Origin: Oceanisphaera arctica
GTDB taxonomy: Bacteria > Pseudomonadota > Gammaproteobacteria > Enterobacterales > Aeromonadaceae
Length of the DNA stretch: 41,522 bases
Assembly (NCBI RefSeq): GCF_002936955.1
Contig: NZ_MPZM01000026.1
Location: forward strand, 1-41,522
Direction of reading: 5' to 3'
Each line of letters begins with the position of its first letter. Position 1 is the stretch's first letter. Positions 10,258 to 19,675 of this stretch are shown here, piece after piece. A program made the translations under genes and the position numbers. The notes below the pieces were generated by a model. The model did not search any database and was not told the DNA's origin. It was given only the letters and a program-made list of their open reading frames with translations.

Positions 10258-10887
10258 CTAGAATGGGATATCGTCATCGAAGTCCATCGGCGGTTCATTG
10301 TAGACGGGGGCCTGATTCTGAGGCTGGCTCTGGGGTTTCGGCGCCGGCTTGTTTTGCTGGCCGTACTGGGGCTGCCCCTGAGGCGCACCCTGTTGCTGGC
10401 CACCCTGCTGCCCCCAGTTACCCTGGCCGCCTTGTTGCTGACCACCTTGTGGCTGACCGCCCTGCTGCTGGCCAGCTTGTTGTTGACCCCAGCCGCCCTG
10501 ACCGCCACTTTGGCCACCGCTTTGACCGCCACCCTGCGGGCGTCCACCCAGCATCTGCATGCTGCCGCCAACATCGACCACGATTTCGGTGGTATAGCGA
10601 TCCTGACCATCCTGGCCTTGCCACTTGCGGGTTTGCAGGCGTCCTTCCACATAGACCTGAGAGCCTTTGCGCAGATATTCACCGGCAATTTCGGCCAGCT
10701 TGCCGAAGAACACCACCCGGTGCCATTCGGTACGTTCTTTCTGCTCGCCGCTCTGCTTGTCGCGCCAGCTCTCGCTGGTGGCCAGGGTAATATTGGCAAC
10801 CGCGCCCCCGCTGGGCATATAACGTACTTCGGGATCCTGGCCCAGGTGGCCGATCAGGATAACTTTATTGATGCCTCTATTGGCCAT
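10258..10887 (-). CDS. ssb: Single-stranded DNA-binding protein
   Basis: The product is 209 residues from the ATG at 10887. SSB tetramers coat single-stranded DNA in replication, repair and recombination. The OB fold (about 1-113) is nearly identical to E. coli, with [20 protein letters not shown] and [11 protein letters not shown]. The linker (about 115-190) is very rich in Gln and Gly and contains repeated GGQ/QGG units. The acidic tip DFDDDIPF, which recruits partner proteins, is intact. The frame extends upstream to 10905, but the ATG at 10887 has GGAG at good spacing and matches the conserved N-terminus MANRG. It lies 14 bases after the stop of the MFS gene, so the two are probably co-transcribed. 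Confidence 0.96.
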   Translation of the reverse strand: MANRGINKVILIGHLGQDPEVRYMPSGGAVANITLATSESWRDKQSGEQKERTEWHRVVFFGKLAEIAGEYLRKGSQVYVEGRLQTRKWQGQDGQDRYTTEIVVDVGGSMQMLGGRPQGGGQSGGQSGGQGGWGQQQAGQQQGGQPQGGQQQGGQGNWGQQGGQQQGAPQGQPQYGQQNKPAPKPQSQPQNQAPVYNEPPMDFDDDIPF

Positions 10888-10901
10888 AACTCGCTCCGCA
10901 C

Positions 10902-12275
10902 TCACAGGTTGATCAGGCGCCGGGCCTGATCCAGTTCAAAAATATTGCCATCTACCTTCAGATAGGCGGCCCCCTCTTCGGGGATAATCAAGGCTTCATG
11001 CACGCCGGGCAGGGCCATCAGCCGCTGCAACAGTTGCTCGCGCCGATCATGGTTTTCTATATTAACACCGATGGACAGGATATGAGACCGAACCTTGCTC
11101 ACGTTGGCCATGCCCGCCGCCAGCCAGAACCAGACTGCCATGCAGGCCGCCACCAACAGAAAGACCCCGGCACCACCCAGTTGCTGGAATAATAGCCCAC
11201 CCAGTACACCGCCGAGAAAAGCGCCAAAAAACTGGCTGGTGGAATAAATACCCATGGCCGTGCCCTTAGCGCCCGCCGGCGCCAGCATAGACAGAAAGGC
11301 TGGCAACGAGGCTTCCATGAAATTGAAGGCGGTAAAATACAGCACCATCGCCAGCGCCAGCAGCCAGATCTGGCCCTTGCCTGCCGCCATCAGCAACAGG
11401 GCGACCATCATCACCAGAATGGAGGCCTGAAACAGCTGCTTGTTCAGATTGCGTCGCGCGCCCAGGATCAGAAAGGGCACTATCAGCACGAAGGACAACA
11501 ACAAGGCGGGCAGATACAGCCACCAGTGGTGTTCCGCCGCCAGCCCGGCGTCGAGCAGGGTCAGCGGAAAGGCCACGAATACCGCGGTCAGGGTAAGATG
11601 CAACAGCATGATACCGAAATCCAGTCGCAGCAGTTGCCGGTCTTTCAGCAGCCGCCCGAACAGCTCGGGCGCGGCGGTCACATCACGGATCTGACCGCGA
11701 TGAGCCGATTCAGGCAGCAGGAAGCGCACCATCAGGATGCCGACTACCGCCAGCAATGCCGTGGTCCAGAAAACACCCGACAAACCGAACAGGGACGCCA
11801 GCACCGGGCCCAGCACCATGGCGATGGCGAAGGAGATACCGATGCAGACTCCGATGATGGCCATGGCCTTGGTGCGGTTTTCTTCCCGGGTGATGTCGGC
11901 GGCCAGCGCCAGAATGGCACCGGCAATGGCGCCGGAGCCCTGCAGTACACGACCGACGGCCACGCCATACACGGAATCGGACAGCGCCGCCACCACAGAG
12001 CCCAGGGCAAACAGCGTCAGACCGGCATAGATTACCGGCTTGCGGCCGATGCGGTCCGACAGCCAGCCGGCGGGAATCTGCAACACAGCCTGGGTCAGGC
12101 CATAGATGCCGATGACGATGCCCACCCAGAGGGGTGAAAAGCCGATCAGATCTTTCCCGTAAAGGGCAAACACCGGCATAATCATAAACAAACCGAGCAT
12201 CCGCATGCCGAAAATGCTCGCCAGGGTAAACGAGGCCCGCCGTTCGCGGGGGCTGAAGCCTTGCTCGTCGCTCAT
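10902..12275 (-). CDS. yajR: YajR-like major facilitator transporter with C-terminal ferredoxin-like (YAM) domain
   Basis: The 457-residue protein has twelve hydrophobic segments up to about residue 390. The MFS motif A is [11 protein letters not shown] (about 75-85), and the motif B/C region [20 protein letters not shown] follows. A soluble C-terminal domain of about 65 residues ([18 protein letters not shown] to the end) matches the YAM domain of E. coli YajR, a proton-driven exporter of unknown substrate. Large blocks match YajR, for example [19 protein letters not shown] and [21 protein letters not shown] lies 8 bases before the ATG. It is divergent from uvrA across a 145-base gap containing a LexA box and is followed closely by ssb. 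Confidence 0.88.
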   Translation of the reverse strand: MSDEQGFSPRERRASFTLASIFGMRMLGLFMIMPVFALYGKDLIGFSPLWVGIVIGIYGLTQAVLQIPAGWLSDRIGRKPVIYAGLTLFALGSVVAALSDSVYGVAVGRVLQGSGAIAGAILALAADITREENRTKAMAIIGVCIGISFAIAMVLGPVLASLFGLSGVFWTTALLAVVGILMVRFLLPESAHRGQIRDVTAAPELFGRLLKDRQLLRLDFGIMLLHLTLTAVFVAFPLTLLDAGLAAEHHWWLYLPALLLSFVLIVPFLILGARRNLNKQLFQASILVMMVALLLMAAGKGQIWLLALAMVLYFTAFNFMEASLPAFLSMLAPAGAKGTAMGIYSTSQFFGAFLGGVLGGLLFQQLGGAGVFLLVAACMAVWFWLAAGMANVSKVRSHILSIGVNIENHDRREQLLQRLMALPGVHEALIIPEEGAAYLKVDGNIFELDQARRLINL

Positions 12276-12357
12276 GGATATTCTTCCGCCGTTAACAGGA
12301 TCAAAAAGAGACCTAGTTTAGCACGGTGACACTGTCAGGATTAATGCTTATTGTCCC

Positions 12358-12386
12358 TTGGCTGGCTATTCATCCAGTGCCATACT
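12358..12386 (+). promoter_or_regulatory. uvrA promoter with embedded LexA (SOS) box
   Basis: The -35 hexamer TTGGCT (12358-12363) and -10 hexamer CATACT (12381-12386) are 17 bases apart. Between them lies the palindrome CTGGCTATTCATCCAG (12362-12377). It follows the CTG-N10-CAG LexA pattern and shares the core ATTCAT with the E. coli uvrA SOS box as I recall it. It overlaps the -35 element, so bound LexA would block transcription of uvrA. The divergent yajR-ssb genes start only about 85 bases away and may share it. Confidence 0.65.
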
Positions 12387-12420
12387 AGCCGGTCGAATTT
12401 ACACCAAGGTAATGCTGCAG

Positions 12421-15249
12421 ATGGATAAAATCGAAGTTCGCGGGGCCCGGACCCATAACCTGAAAAACATCAGCCTGGACCTGCCTCGGGACAAGCTGAT
12501 CGTCATCACCGGCTTGTCCGGCTCGGGCAAATCGTCCCTCGCCTTCGATACCCTCTACGCCGAGGGCCAGCGCCGCTACGTGGAGTCGCTTTCTGCCTAC
12601 GCCCGTCAGTTTCTCTCGCTGATGGAGAAACCGGACGTGGACCATATAGAGGGGCTGTCACCGGCCATTTCCATCGAGCAGAAGTCGACCTCCCACAATC
12701 CACGTTCCACCGTCGGCACCATTACCGAAATCTACGACTACCTGCGGCTGCTGTTTGCCCGCGTGGGCGAGCCCCGCTGCCCTACCCATTCGCTTCCTCT
12801 GGCGGCCCAGACCATCAGCCAGATGGTGGACAAGGTCATGGAACAACCGGAGGGCGATCGGCTGATGCTGCTGGCGCCGGTGATCCGCAACCGCAAGGGC
12901 GAACACAGCAAGCTGCTGGACAACCTGTCCGCACAGGGCTTTATTCGCGCCCGCATCGACGGCGAGGTCTGTGACCTGTCGGATCCGCCTAGCCTGGAGC
13001 TGCAGAAGAAACATACCATCGAAGTGGTGGTGGACCGCTTCAAGGTGCGCGAGGATCTGCAGCTGCGGCTGGCGGAATCGTTCGAGACGGCGCTGGAGCT
13101 ATCCGGCGGCATTGCCTCAGTGGTGTCGATGGACGACGCAGATGACCCCGGCCTGGTCTTTTCCGCCAACTTCGCCTGCCCCCAGTGTGGCTATTCCATT
13201 GCCGAACTGGAGCCGCGCATCTTCTCGTTCAACAACCCGGCGGGCGCCTGCGACAGCTGCGACGGTTTGGGGGTGCAGCAGATCGTCGATCCGGACAAGG
13301 TGATCAGCAACCCGGAGCTGAGCCTGTCCGGCGGCGCCATCCGCGGCTGGGACAAACGCAGCTACTACTACTATCAGATGCTCAAGTCCCTGGCCGAGCA
13401 TTACGACTTTGACCTTGAGGTTCCCTACCAGGAGCTGCCGGAACAGATACAGCAGGCGGTACTGTACGGCTCTGGCCGCACCAGCATCGAATTCAAATAC
13501 ATGAACGACCGCGGCGACGTGCTGGTGCGCAAGCATCCGTTCGAAGGCATATTGCACAACATGGAGCGCCGCTACCGGGAAACCGAGTCCAACTCGGTGC
13601 GCGAAGAGCTGGCCAAGTACCAGAGCCATCGCGCCTGCCCAGGCTGCAGCGGCACCCGCCTGAAAGAAGGGCCGCGCAATGTATTTGTGGCCGGCCACAC
13701 CCTGCCCCAGGTCGCCGACATGGCCATCGGCGAGGCCCACGCCTTTTTTACCGGCATGGAGCTGACGGGACAGAAGGCGCAGATCGCCGACAAGATCTTC
13801 AAGGAGATCGTCGCGCGGCTGGGCTTTCTGGTGAACGTCGGCCTCAACTACCTGACCCTGTCGCGCAGCGCCGACACCCTGTCCGGCGGCGAGGCCCAGC
13901 GCATCCGGCTGGCCAGCCAGATTGGCGCCGGCCTGGTCGGCGTCATGTATGTACTGGATGAACCCAGTATCGGCCTGCACCAGCGAGATAACGAGCGCTT
14001 ACTGTCGACCCTGACCCACCTGCGGGATCTGGGCAACACCGTGATCGTGGTGGAGCACGACGAAGACGCAATTCGCGCCGCCGACTATGTGCTGGACATA
14101 GGCCCCGGCGCCGGCGTGCACGGCGGAGAAATCGTGGCCCAGGGCACCCCCGCCGAAGTCATGGCCAACCCGGATTCCCTCACCGGCGCCTATCTGTCGG
14201 GCCGCGAGTGCATCGCCATACCGGACCAGCGTACTCCTGCGGGTGAGCACTGGCTAACGCTGAGCGGCGCCCGCGGCAACAACCTGCAAGACGTCGAGCT
14301 GAAGCTGCCGCTGGGGCTGATGACCTGTGTGACCGGTGTATCCGGCTCGGGTAAGTCGACCCTGATCAACAACACCCTGTTTCCCATCGCCCATCGGGAG
14401 CTGAACAAGGCCACCGTCAGCCAGCCCTCGCCCTACGACAGCATCGAGGGCATGGACAAGCTGGACAAGGTGGTGGATATCGATCAAAGCCCCATAGGCC
14501 GCACGCCCCGCTCCAACCCGGCCACCTATACCGGTATTTTCACACCCATTCGCGAATTGTTTGCCGCGACGCATGAAGCCCGTTCCCGGGGTTACAAGCC
14601 GGGCCGGTTCTCGTTCAACGTCAAGGGCGGACGCTGTGAAGCCTGCCAGGGCGACGGCCTTATCAAGGTGGAGATGCACTTTCTGCCCGACGTCTATGTG
14701 CCCTGCGATGTGTGCAAGAGCAAACGCTATAACCGGGAAACCCTGGAGATCAAATACAAGGGGCTGAGCATCCATGAGGTGCTGGACATGACGGTTGAGG
14801 AAGCCAGTGACTTCTTCGCGCCGGTACCGGCCATCTCCCGCAAGCTGCAAACCTTGATGGACGTGGGCCTGTCCTATATTCGGCTGGGTCAGTCGGCCAC
14901 CACCCTGTCCGGTGGCGAGGCCCAGCGGGTCAAGCTGGCGAAGGAGCTGTCCAAGCGTGACACCGGGCAGACCCTCTATATTCTGGACGAGCCCACCACC
15001 GGGCTGCATTTTCACGATATTCAGCTGTTGCTGACGGTGCTGCACCGGCTGCGCGATCACGGCAACACTGTCGTGATCATCGAGCACAATCTGGACGTGG
15101 TCAAAACGGCCGACTGGATCGTCGACATGGGGCCGGAAGGCGGTAGCGGCGGCGGCCAGATCCTGGTCACCGGCACTCCCGAACAGGTGGCGGAACACAA
15201 AGAGTCTCACACGGCTCGCTTTTTACGACCTATGCTGAAAGGGCGCTAG
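12421..15249 (+). CDS. uvrA: Excinuclease ABC subunit A
   Basis: The product is 942 residues from the chosen start; E. coli UvrA has 940. UvrA is the damage-recognition ATPase of nucleotide excision repair. It loads UvrB at lesions. The first Walker A is GLSGSGKSS (31-39), the second GVSGSGKST (about 640-648), and each half has an LSGGEAQR signature. Zinc cysteines are seen in the first half ([14 protein letters not shown]) and in [18 protein letters not shown] near 745-775. The frame is open from 12358, but [16 protein letters not shown] at 12421 matches the known N-terminus and an AAGG lies upstream. Expression is probably SOS-controlled through the box at 12362. Confidence 0.98.
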   Translation: MDKIEVRGARTHNLKNISLDLPRDKLIVITGLSGSGKSSLAFDTLYAEGQRRYVESLSAYARQFLSLMEKPDVDHIEGLSPAISIEQKSTSHNPRSTVGTITEIYDYLRLLFARVGEPRCPTHSLPLAAQTISQMVDKVMEQPEGDRLMLLAPVIRNRKGEHSKLLDNLSAQGFIRARIDGEVCDLSDPPSLELQKKHTIEVVVDRFKVREDLQLRLAESFETALELSGGIASVVSMDDADDPGLVFSANFACPQCGYSIAELEPRIFSFNNPAGACDSCDGLGVQQIVDPDKVISNPELSLSGGAIRGWDKRSYYYYQMLKSLAEHYDFDLEVPYQELPEQIQQAVLYGSGRTSIEFKYMNDRGDVLVRKHPFEGILHNMERRYRETESNSVREELAKYQSHRACPGCSGTRLKEGPRNVFVAGHTLPQVADMAIGEAHAFFTGMELTGQKAQIADKIFKEIVARLGFLVNVGLNYLTLSRSADTLSGGEAQRIRLASQIGAGLVGVMYVLDEPSIGLHQRDNERLLSTLTHLRDLGNTVIVVEHDEDAIRAADYVLDIGPGAGVHGGEIVAQGTPAEVMANPDSLTGAYLSGRECIAIPDQRTPAGEHWLTLSGARGNNLQDVELKLPLGLMTCVTGVSGSGKSTLINNTLFPIAHRELNKATVSQPSPYDSIEGMDKLDKVVDIDQSPIGRTPRSNPATYTGIFTPIRELFAATHEARSRGYKPGRFSFNVKGGRCEACQGDGLIKVEMHFLPDVYVPCDVCKSKRYNRETLEIKYKGLSIHEVLDMTVEEASDFFAPVPAISRKLQTLMDVGLSYIRLGQSATTLSGGEAQRVKLAKELSKRDTGQTLYILDEPTTGLHFHDIQLLLTVLHRLRDHGNTVVIIEHNLDVVKTADWIVDMGPEGGSGGGQILVTGTPEQVAEHKESHTARFLRPMLKGR

Positions 15250-15266
15250 TCTGCATGGAAGCAACG

Positions 15267-17018
15267 ATGACACGGATTTCACTACCCTACCTCTGGTTCT
15301 GGTGTTTCGCCGCCTGGTCGCTGGGCGGCATGCATTACTTTATGCACAACCCCGGCGGCTCCGGGTTCTATCTGCCGTTCAACATGGTGGGCTGGATCTT
15401 CATCTCGCTGATGACGGGCCTGGGACTGTGGCAGATGACTCTCAATCGCAGCGTAAGTTACAGCCGTTTTCACCTCTGGTGCTGGCTGGTGCTGTTACTG
15501 CTGCTGGTGCCGCTGCTCTATCCCAACCGGGGCTTTGCGGATCACGCCCTGCCCCGGCTGGCGGGGCTGGCGGGTGGTTTACTATTCTATTTCGCTCTGC
15601 TGCAGTGCCGCCTCAACGAAACGGCCCGTTATCGGCTGCTGTATCTGCTGCTTGCCGCCATCAGCCTGGAAGCCCTGCTCGGTCTGATTCAGTATTATCT
15701 GCTGACGCCCGGCAACTTGATTGGCTACAACACCGACACCAATCGTCCCTATGGCATCTTTCAGCAACCCAATGTGATGGCCAGTTTCATGGCCACCGGC
15801 CTGATGCTGGCCTGCTATCTGGGGCTGGCAGACAAGCGCCGCCTGCCGGTAATCAGACAACTCTGGCTGGGCGCCGTGCTGTTCAGCGTCCCCCTGCTGC
15901 TAGTGGTGTTGCAATCCCGGGTCGGCCTGCTCGGTGGCGTGATTGGCCTCTTGCTGCTGCTGCCGCTGGCCTGGCAGACTGACCGGAAGCGGTTGCTTAT
16001 CGGCCTGGGCCTGGTGCTGGCAGGCATAGTGGCAGCCCTATATTCCCAGTCGCTGAACGAGGGAGTGCAGCGGGGTGTCGAGGCCTTGGCCAACCCCGGT
16101 TACCGCAAGGGCTACTGGCAACAGGGACTGGCCATGATCCAGGCTTCTCCGCTGTTCGGCTTCGGCTATGGCGACTTCGAGCGTCAGTTTATGGAGTTTT
16201 ATAACGCCAGCCGGGTGGCGGAAGGCCTGTTGCCACCGATGGAACCCAACCTGGATCATCCTCATAACGAACTGCTCTACTGGGGCATTGAAGGCGGCCT
16301 GCTGCCGGTGCTGGCCATTGTCTCGGTGGCGCTGGCCTTAGTCCGCCTGCTGTTCAAGGCCCCCTGGCGCCACGCGCTGGCGCTGGCCGCCCTGGTTTGG
16401 CCCATTGCCCTGCACAGCCAGACCGAATACCCTTTCTATCATTCACTGGCCCACTGGATCACGCTGCTGGTACTGCTGTACTGGATAGACACCCGACTGG
16501 AAGCGCTGCACAGCCAGCCATACCGCCCCTGGCTGCTGGCCCGTTTTGCCGCCCTGCTGATCCCCGCGCTGGTGGTGCCCTTCATGCTCACCGGCCTGCA
16601 GACTGCCCGGGTCGTCACCCAGTATGAACGAGGCGGTGGCAAGGAGCCTGAGCTGTTGCTGTCCGCCAGCAATCCCCTGGCCTGGCTGACCCGACTGGAA
16701 TTCAACGCCATGTCGTTGCGGCTGGCGGTAGGCTCGGCGCAGCAAAATACCGAGGAGCTGCAGGCCTATGTCGACTGGGGCCAGCAATTTGTGCTCCATA
16801 CTCCCAGGGCCAACATTTACTACAACATGGCGCTGGCTCTGAACCGGCTGGATAGACAGCAGGAAGCGGAGCAGTTGCTGCAACAGGCCCGTTATTTCTA
16901 CCCGAATGATGCCATGTTACAGGAAGACAATATCGACAAGGCACTTCAGACTCTGGATCAGGGCCACGTTAGCCAAGCCGACAAGACGGCCATGATTGGG
17001 CCCGCAGAGGAGTCCTGA
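15267..17018 (+). CDS. pglL: PglL-family O-oligosaccharyltransferase (Wzy/WaaL superfamily)
   Basis: The product is 583 residues from the ATG at 15267, or 587 from the ATG at 15255. About eleven membrane segments are followed by a soluble C-terminal region with a TPR-like stretch (INYYNMALALNRLDRQQEA type, near 520-565). PglL enzymes transfer lipid-linked glycans en bloc to serine residues of pilins and other periplasmic proteins. The conserved periplasmic loop holds LDHPHNELLYWGIEGG (about 330-345), with the histidines typical of the family, and the preceding FGFGYGDFE. From memory, the V. cholerae PglL gene also lies next to uvrA, which supports the call over a Wzy polymerase or WaaL ligase. 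GGAAG is well spaced for 15267. It starts 17 bases after uvrA. Confidence 0.8.
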   Translation: MTRISLPYLWFWCFAAWSLGGMHYFMHNPGGSGFYLPFNMVGWIFISLMTGLGLWQMTLNRSVSYSRFHLWCWLVLLLLLVPLLYPNRGFADHALPRLAGLAGGLLFYFALLQCRLNETARYRLLYLLLAAISLEALLGLIQYYLLTPGNLIGYNTDTNRPYGIFQQPNVMASFMATGLMLACYLGLADKRRLPVIRQLWLGAVLFSVPLLLVVLQSRVGLLGGVIGLLLLLPLAWQTDRKRLLIGLGLVLAGIVAALYSQSLNEGVQRGVEALANPGYRKGYWQQGLAMIQASPLFGFGYGDFERQFMEFYNASRVAEGLLPPMEPNLDHPHNELLYWGIEGGLLPVLAIVSVALALVRLLFKAPWRHALALAALVWPIALHSQTEYPFYHSLAHWITLLVLLYWIDTRLEALHSQPYRPWLLARFAALLIPALVVPFMLTGLQTARVVTQYERGGGKEPELLLSASNPLAWLTRLEFNAMSLRLAVGSAQQNTEELQAYVDWGQQFVLHTPRANIYYNMALALNRLDRQQEAEQLLQQARYFYPNDAMLQEDNIDKALQTLDQGHVSQADKTAMIGPAEES

Positions 17019-17045
17019 GGCCTCACATCCTCTGCTTGTGTCGCC

Positions 17046-17174
17046 AGCAGGGGATATCGAAGCTTCAAGGAGGACAAAAAGATCTGCTTCACCTACCAGC
17101 ACATGACAGGGATGTCATGTGCTGGGCGTCACAGGGAGGTGCTTGAGCGAGTCGGAGACGAGGGCCCTTTGTCT
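17046..17174. repeat. Structured intergenic repeat, copy A (short form)
   Basis: The copy has outer arms starting GGACAAA (17072) and ending TTTGTC (17173). The perfect inner stem AGCACATGAC (17098-17107) pairs with GTCATGTGCT (17114-17123) around the loop AGGGAT. Just right of the stem it shares CACAGGGAGGTGCTTGAGCG with copy B. It lies between the convergent ends of pglL and the glutaminyl cyclotransferase gene. Its outer stem is the most decayed of the four copies. Confidence 0.75.
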
Positions 17175-17226
17175 GCATACAGCGCCTGTATCTAAGCATT
17201 AAACGCTTACTTTTCCTGCGCTGCAT

Positions 17227-18102
17227 TCACCGTGCTGCCGGTACGAAGCGTACCCGAAACATCTTGGGCCAGAGCTTGCCGGTCAGGTAAAACTCATCAC
17301 GCTTCGGGTCATGAGCAATGCCGTTGAGTACCGCCTCCGGATCTGCGGGCCGACCACTCAAGGCCAGCAGCGAGGTGGCATCGATGTCGGCATCGACTCG
17401 GCCACTGTGCTTGTCGATTCTGACGATACGGTTCTCCTTCCAGACATTGGCGTAAATGTAGTCGTCGACGCAGGCCAGATCGTTAAGCCTACCCAGGGGC
17501 CACCCCTCTCGCATCACGATCACACTGGCCTGTAGGGAAAAGTCCACCGGATCACGCCGGAAAAGGGTAGCACTGCCGTCACTCATCCACAGCGCCTCGC
17601 CATCAAAGCACAAACCCCAGCCCTCTCCGCCGTATTGATGAGCCTGTACCAGCGACAGAGTATCCAGATCGTAGACCAGCGCCAGCCCTTCTCTCCATGT
17701 CAGCTGGATCAGCCGGTTACCGACCCGCTCCAGCCCTTCACCGAAATAAGCCGGATCCAGCGCCAGCCGATTCACTACCTCCCCTGTTTCCGGATCCAGC
17801 TTGCGCAGGCTGGATTTGTCATAGAGGCCGGTACTTTCATAAAGATACCCGTCGTGCAGCAAGAGCCCCTGGGTAAAGGCATCGGGCTCATGGGGCAAAA
17901 TTGCCACCACCTCCAGATCCCATAGTGCGACGGCGCTCTCCTCCGCCAGGACCGGCAGCCAGCAAAACCAGATCACCAACAGCGCCCGGTACCCCTTCAA
18001 ATAACCAGAAATAACGCCTCCCAAAATAGTCGAATAGCGGCCATGACACTTGAAACGCTGCCGCAGATAGTCAGGACGGCTACCGGCATCATCGGCGCTC
18101 AC
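17227..18102 (-). CDS. Glutaminyl-peptide cyclotransferase (plant-type Q-cyclase)
   Basis: The frame codes up to 291 residues. The body from about residue 55 matches the five-bladed beta-propeller glutamine cyclotransferase family, which converts N-terminal Gln of exported proteins to pyroglutamate. Family motifs seen are AFTQGLLLHDGYLYESTGLY (about 77-96), FGEGLE, EGWGLCFDG and LNDLACVDDYIYANVW. A hydrophobic segment YRALLVIWFCWLPVLA (about 38-53) is a likely signal peptide, placing the enzyme in the periplasm. The start is uncertain. The only upstream options are GTG at 18102, which would leave an atypical 35-residue leader, or internal TTG codons; no ATG precedes the signal segment. Confidence 0.8.
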   Translation of the reverse strand: MSADDAGSRPDYLRQRFKCHGRYSTILGGVISGYLKGYRALLVIWFCWLPVLAEESAVALWDLEVVAILPHEPDAFTQGLLLHDGYLYESTGLYDKSSLRKLDPETGEVVNRLALDPAYFGEGLERVGNRLIQLTWREGLALVYDLDTLSLVQAHQYGGEGWGLCFDGEALWMSDGSATLFRRDPVDFSLQASVIVMREGWPLGRLNDLACVDDYIYANVWKENRIVRIDKHSGRVDADIDATSLLALSGRPADPEAVLNGIAHDPKRDEFYLTGKLWPKMFRVRFVPAAR

Positions 18103-18245
18103 AGGTAAAAACCGTTAATTTCGGTGCTTCAAATGACAACCCTGCTCTTTCACTCTGTCTATACTCATTACTCGGATCCCAAACATGAAACTCGTGCTCT
18201 CGGAACGAATCCATTTCGCCTTCCCCCAGTTTAAGGAGAATAACA

Positions 18246-18644
18246 ATGTTAATGAAAAGATTCTTTCGGATACTCAACCCTTTACTGATCCTGTCCCTGA
18301 TGATGGGCACCATGCCGCTGGCCGTTCAGGCCCAGCCGAGCCAGCTGGTGTCCACTCAGAGCGCGCTGGATTCGATGCAGATCAGTGCCGAGCGCGAACG
18401 TATCGGCACACTGCTGGCCCGTGCCGATGTACGCGAGCAGCTGGTTAACCATGGAGTTGAATTGAATGAAGTCGAGGCCCGGGTCGCCGCCCTGTCGGAT
18501 CAGGAAGTGCGTCAGATGGCCGAACAGCTGGATAACATGCCCGCCGGGGCCAACGGTGTGGTCGGCGCCCTGCTCACCGTTTTCATCATACTGCTGGTCA
18601 CCGATCTGCTGGGTCTGACTCACGTCTTCCCCTTCACTCGCTAA
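18246..18644 (+). CDS. PA2779 family small membrane protein
   Basis: The protein has 132 residues. An N-terminal signal segment (about 9-29, ending AVQAQ) is followed by a short charged helical region (about 38-95) with alternating Glu, Arg and Gln. A C-terminal membrane segment GVVGALLTVFIILLVTDLLGL ends in a short tail with one Arg. This layout matches the PA2779 family of unknown function, typically encoded directly before a PA2778-type cysteine peptidase, as here. An AAGGAG lies 8-10 bases before the ATG at 18246. The stop overlaps the next start (TAATG), suggesting coupled translation. It could be the partner or substrate of the peptidase. Confidence 0.8.
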   Translation: MLMKRFFRILNPLLILSLMMGTMPLAVQAQPSQLVSTQSALDSMQISAERERIGTLLARADVREQLVNHGVELNEVEARVAALSDQEVRQMAEQLDNMPAGANGVVGALLTVFIILLVTDLLGLTHVFPFTR

Positions 18645-19645
18645 TGGCGTTCTTTAAACCGCTGAAGGCGCTCCGTCATCACCTGCAAAACGTCCGCCTG
18701 GCGGGCGTTTTGCCATCACCTGTACAGATGCTGCCGGTGCTGATGTTGCCGGCACTGCTGAGTGGCTGCGCCGCCACGCCCCGGTTATCACCGGACATAG
18801 CGGGGCAGCTCCCCGGTCAGGCTTATGTCACCGGCGTACCCTTTCACAGTCAGCGCGACTACCAGTGCGGCCCTGCCTCACTGGCCATGGCACTCAATGC
18901 CAGCGGCGTCGAGGTGAGCGTGGATCAGCTGATCCCCCAGGTATTCGTGCCCGGGCGCGAAGGCAGCGTGCAACCGGAGATGATGGCCACGGTGCGTCGT
19001 CATCACCGCATCGGTTATCTGCTGGACGGCAGCTTCGATGCCCTCTTGTCGGAAGTGAACGCCGGACACCCGGTGGTGGTGCTGCAGAATCTGTCGCTAC
19101 CGCTGTTGCCGATGTGGCATTACGCGGTTGCCATCGGTTACGACCGACAACGAGAACAGCTGATACTGCACAGCGGCGAGCAATCCCGTCAGGTGACCGA
19201 CATGAGCCGCTTTGACGCCACCTGGGCGCGCAGTGGCCGCTGGGCCATGGTGGCACTCCCGCCGGGGCAGCTGCCACAGAGCATCACTTCGCAGCAGGCC
19301 ACCGACAGTATCGCCGCCTTCGAATCAACCACCGGTGCCGAGGCCGCCCTGCCCGCCTGGCAGGCGATGGTCGCACGCTGGCCCGGCCATGCCATGGGCT
19401 GGTTTGCGCTGGGCAATGCACTGCATGCCAGCGGTGACCCGCAGCCAGCGGCCGATGCCTTCGAGCAGGCCACCAAGCAGGATCCCGGGCTGGCGGTCGC
19501 CTGGCTTAACCTGGGGGTGACTCAAACCAGTCTTGGCCAACGGCTGCAGGCCATCACCAGCCTGCAACGGGCCGCAGCCCTTCCCGGCCGGTGGCAAGCC
19601 CAGGCTGAACAGGCGTTGACAGAATTAGCACCGCTATCCCATTAA
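18644..19645 (+). CDS. PA2778 family C39-like cysteine peptidase lipoprotein with TPR
   Basis: The protein has 333 residues. A lipobox LLSGC near residue 42 suggests an outer-membrane or periplasmic lipoprotein. The papain-like C39 domain spans about 60-200. The catalytic cysteine is in YQCGPASLAMAL, the histidine in WHYAVAIGYD, and a possible third residue lies in the following segment VTDMSRFD. From about 230 to the end there are TPR-like helices (WFALGNALHASGDPQPAADA and WLNLGVTQTSLGQRL). The substrate is not known; C39 domains of ABC exporters cut after double-Gly-type leaders. The pairing with the upstream PA2779-type gene is a recurring arrangement. The ATG overlaps the upstream stop. 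Confidence 0.82.
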   Translation: MAFFKPLKALRHHLQNVRLAGVLPSPVQMLPVLMLPALLSGCAATPRLSPDIAGQLPGQAYVTGVPFHSQRDYQCGPASLAMALNASGVEVSVDQLIPQVFVPGREGSVQPEMMATVRRHHRIGYLLDGSFDALLSEVNAGHPVVVLQNLSLPLLPMWHYAVAIGYDRQREQLILHSGEQSRQVTDMSRFDATWARSGRWAMVALPPGQLPQSITSQQATDSIAAFESTTGAEAALPAWQAMVARWPGHAMGWFALGNALHASGDPQPAADAFEQATKQDPGLAVAWLNLGVTQTSLGQRLQAITSLQRAAALPGRWQAQAEQALTELAPLSH

Positions 19646-19675
19646 GTATCTGATCAGGTTTTGGAGGGGAGTTAC

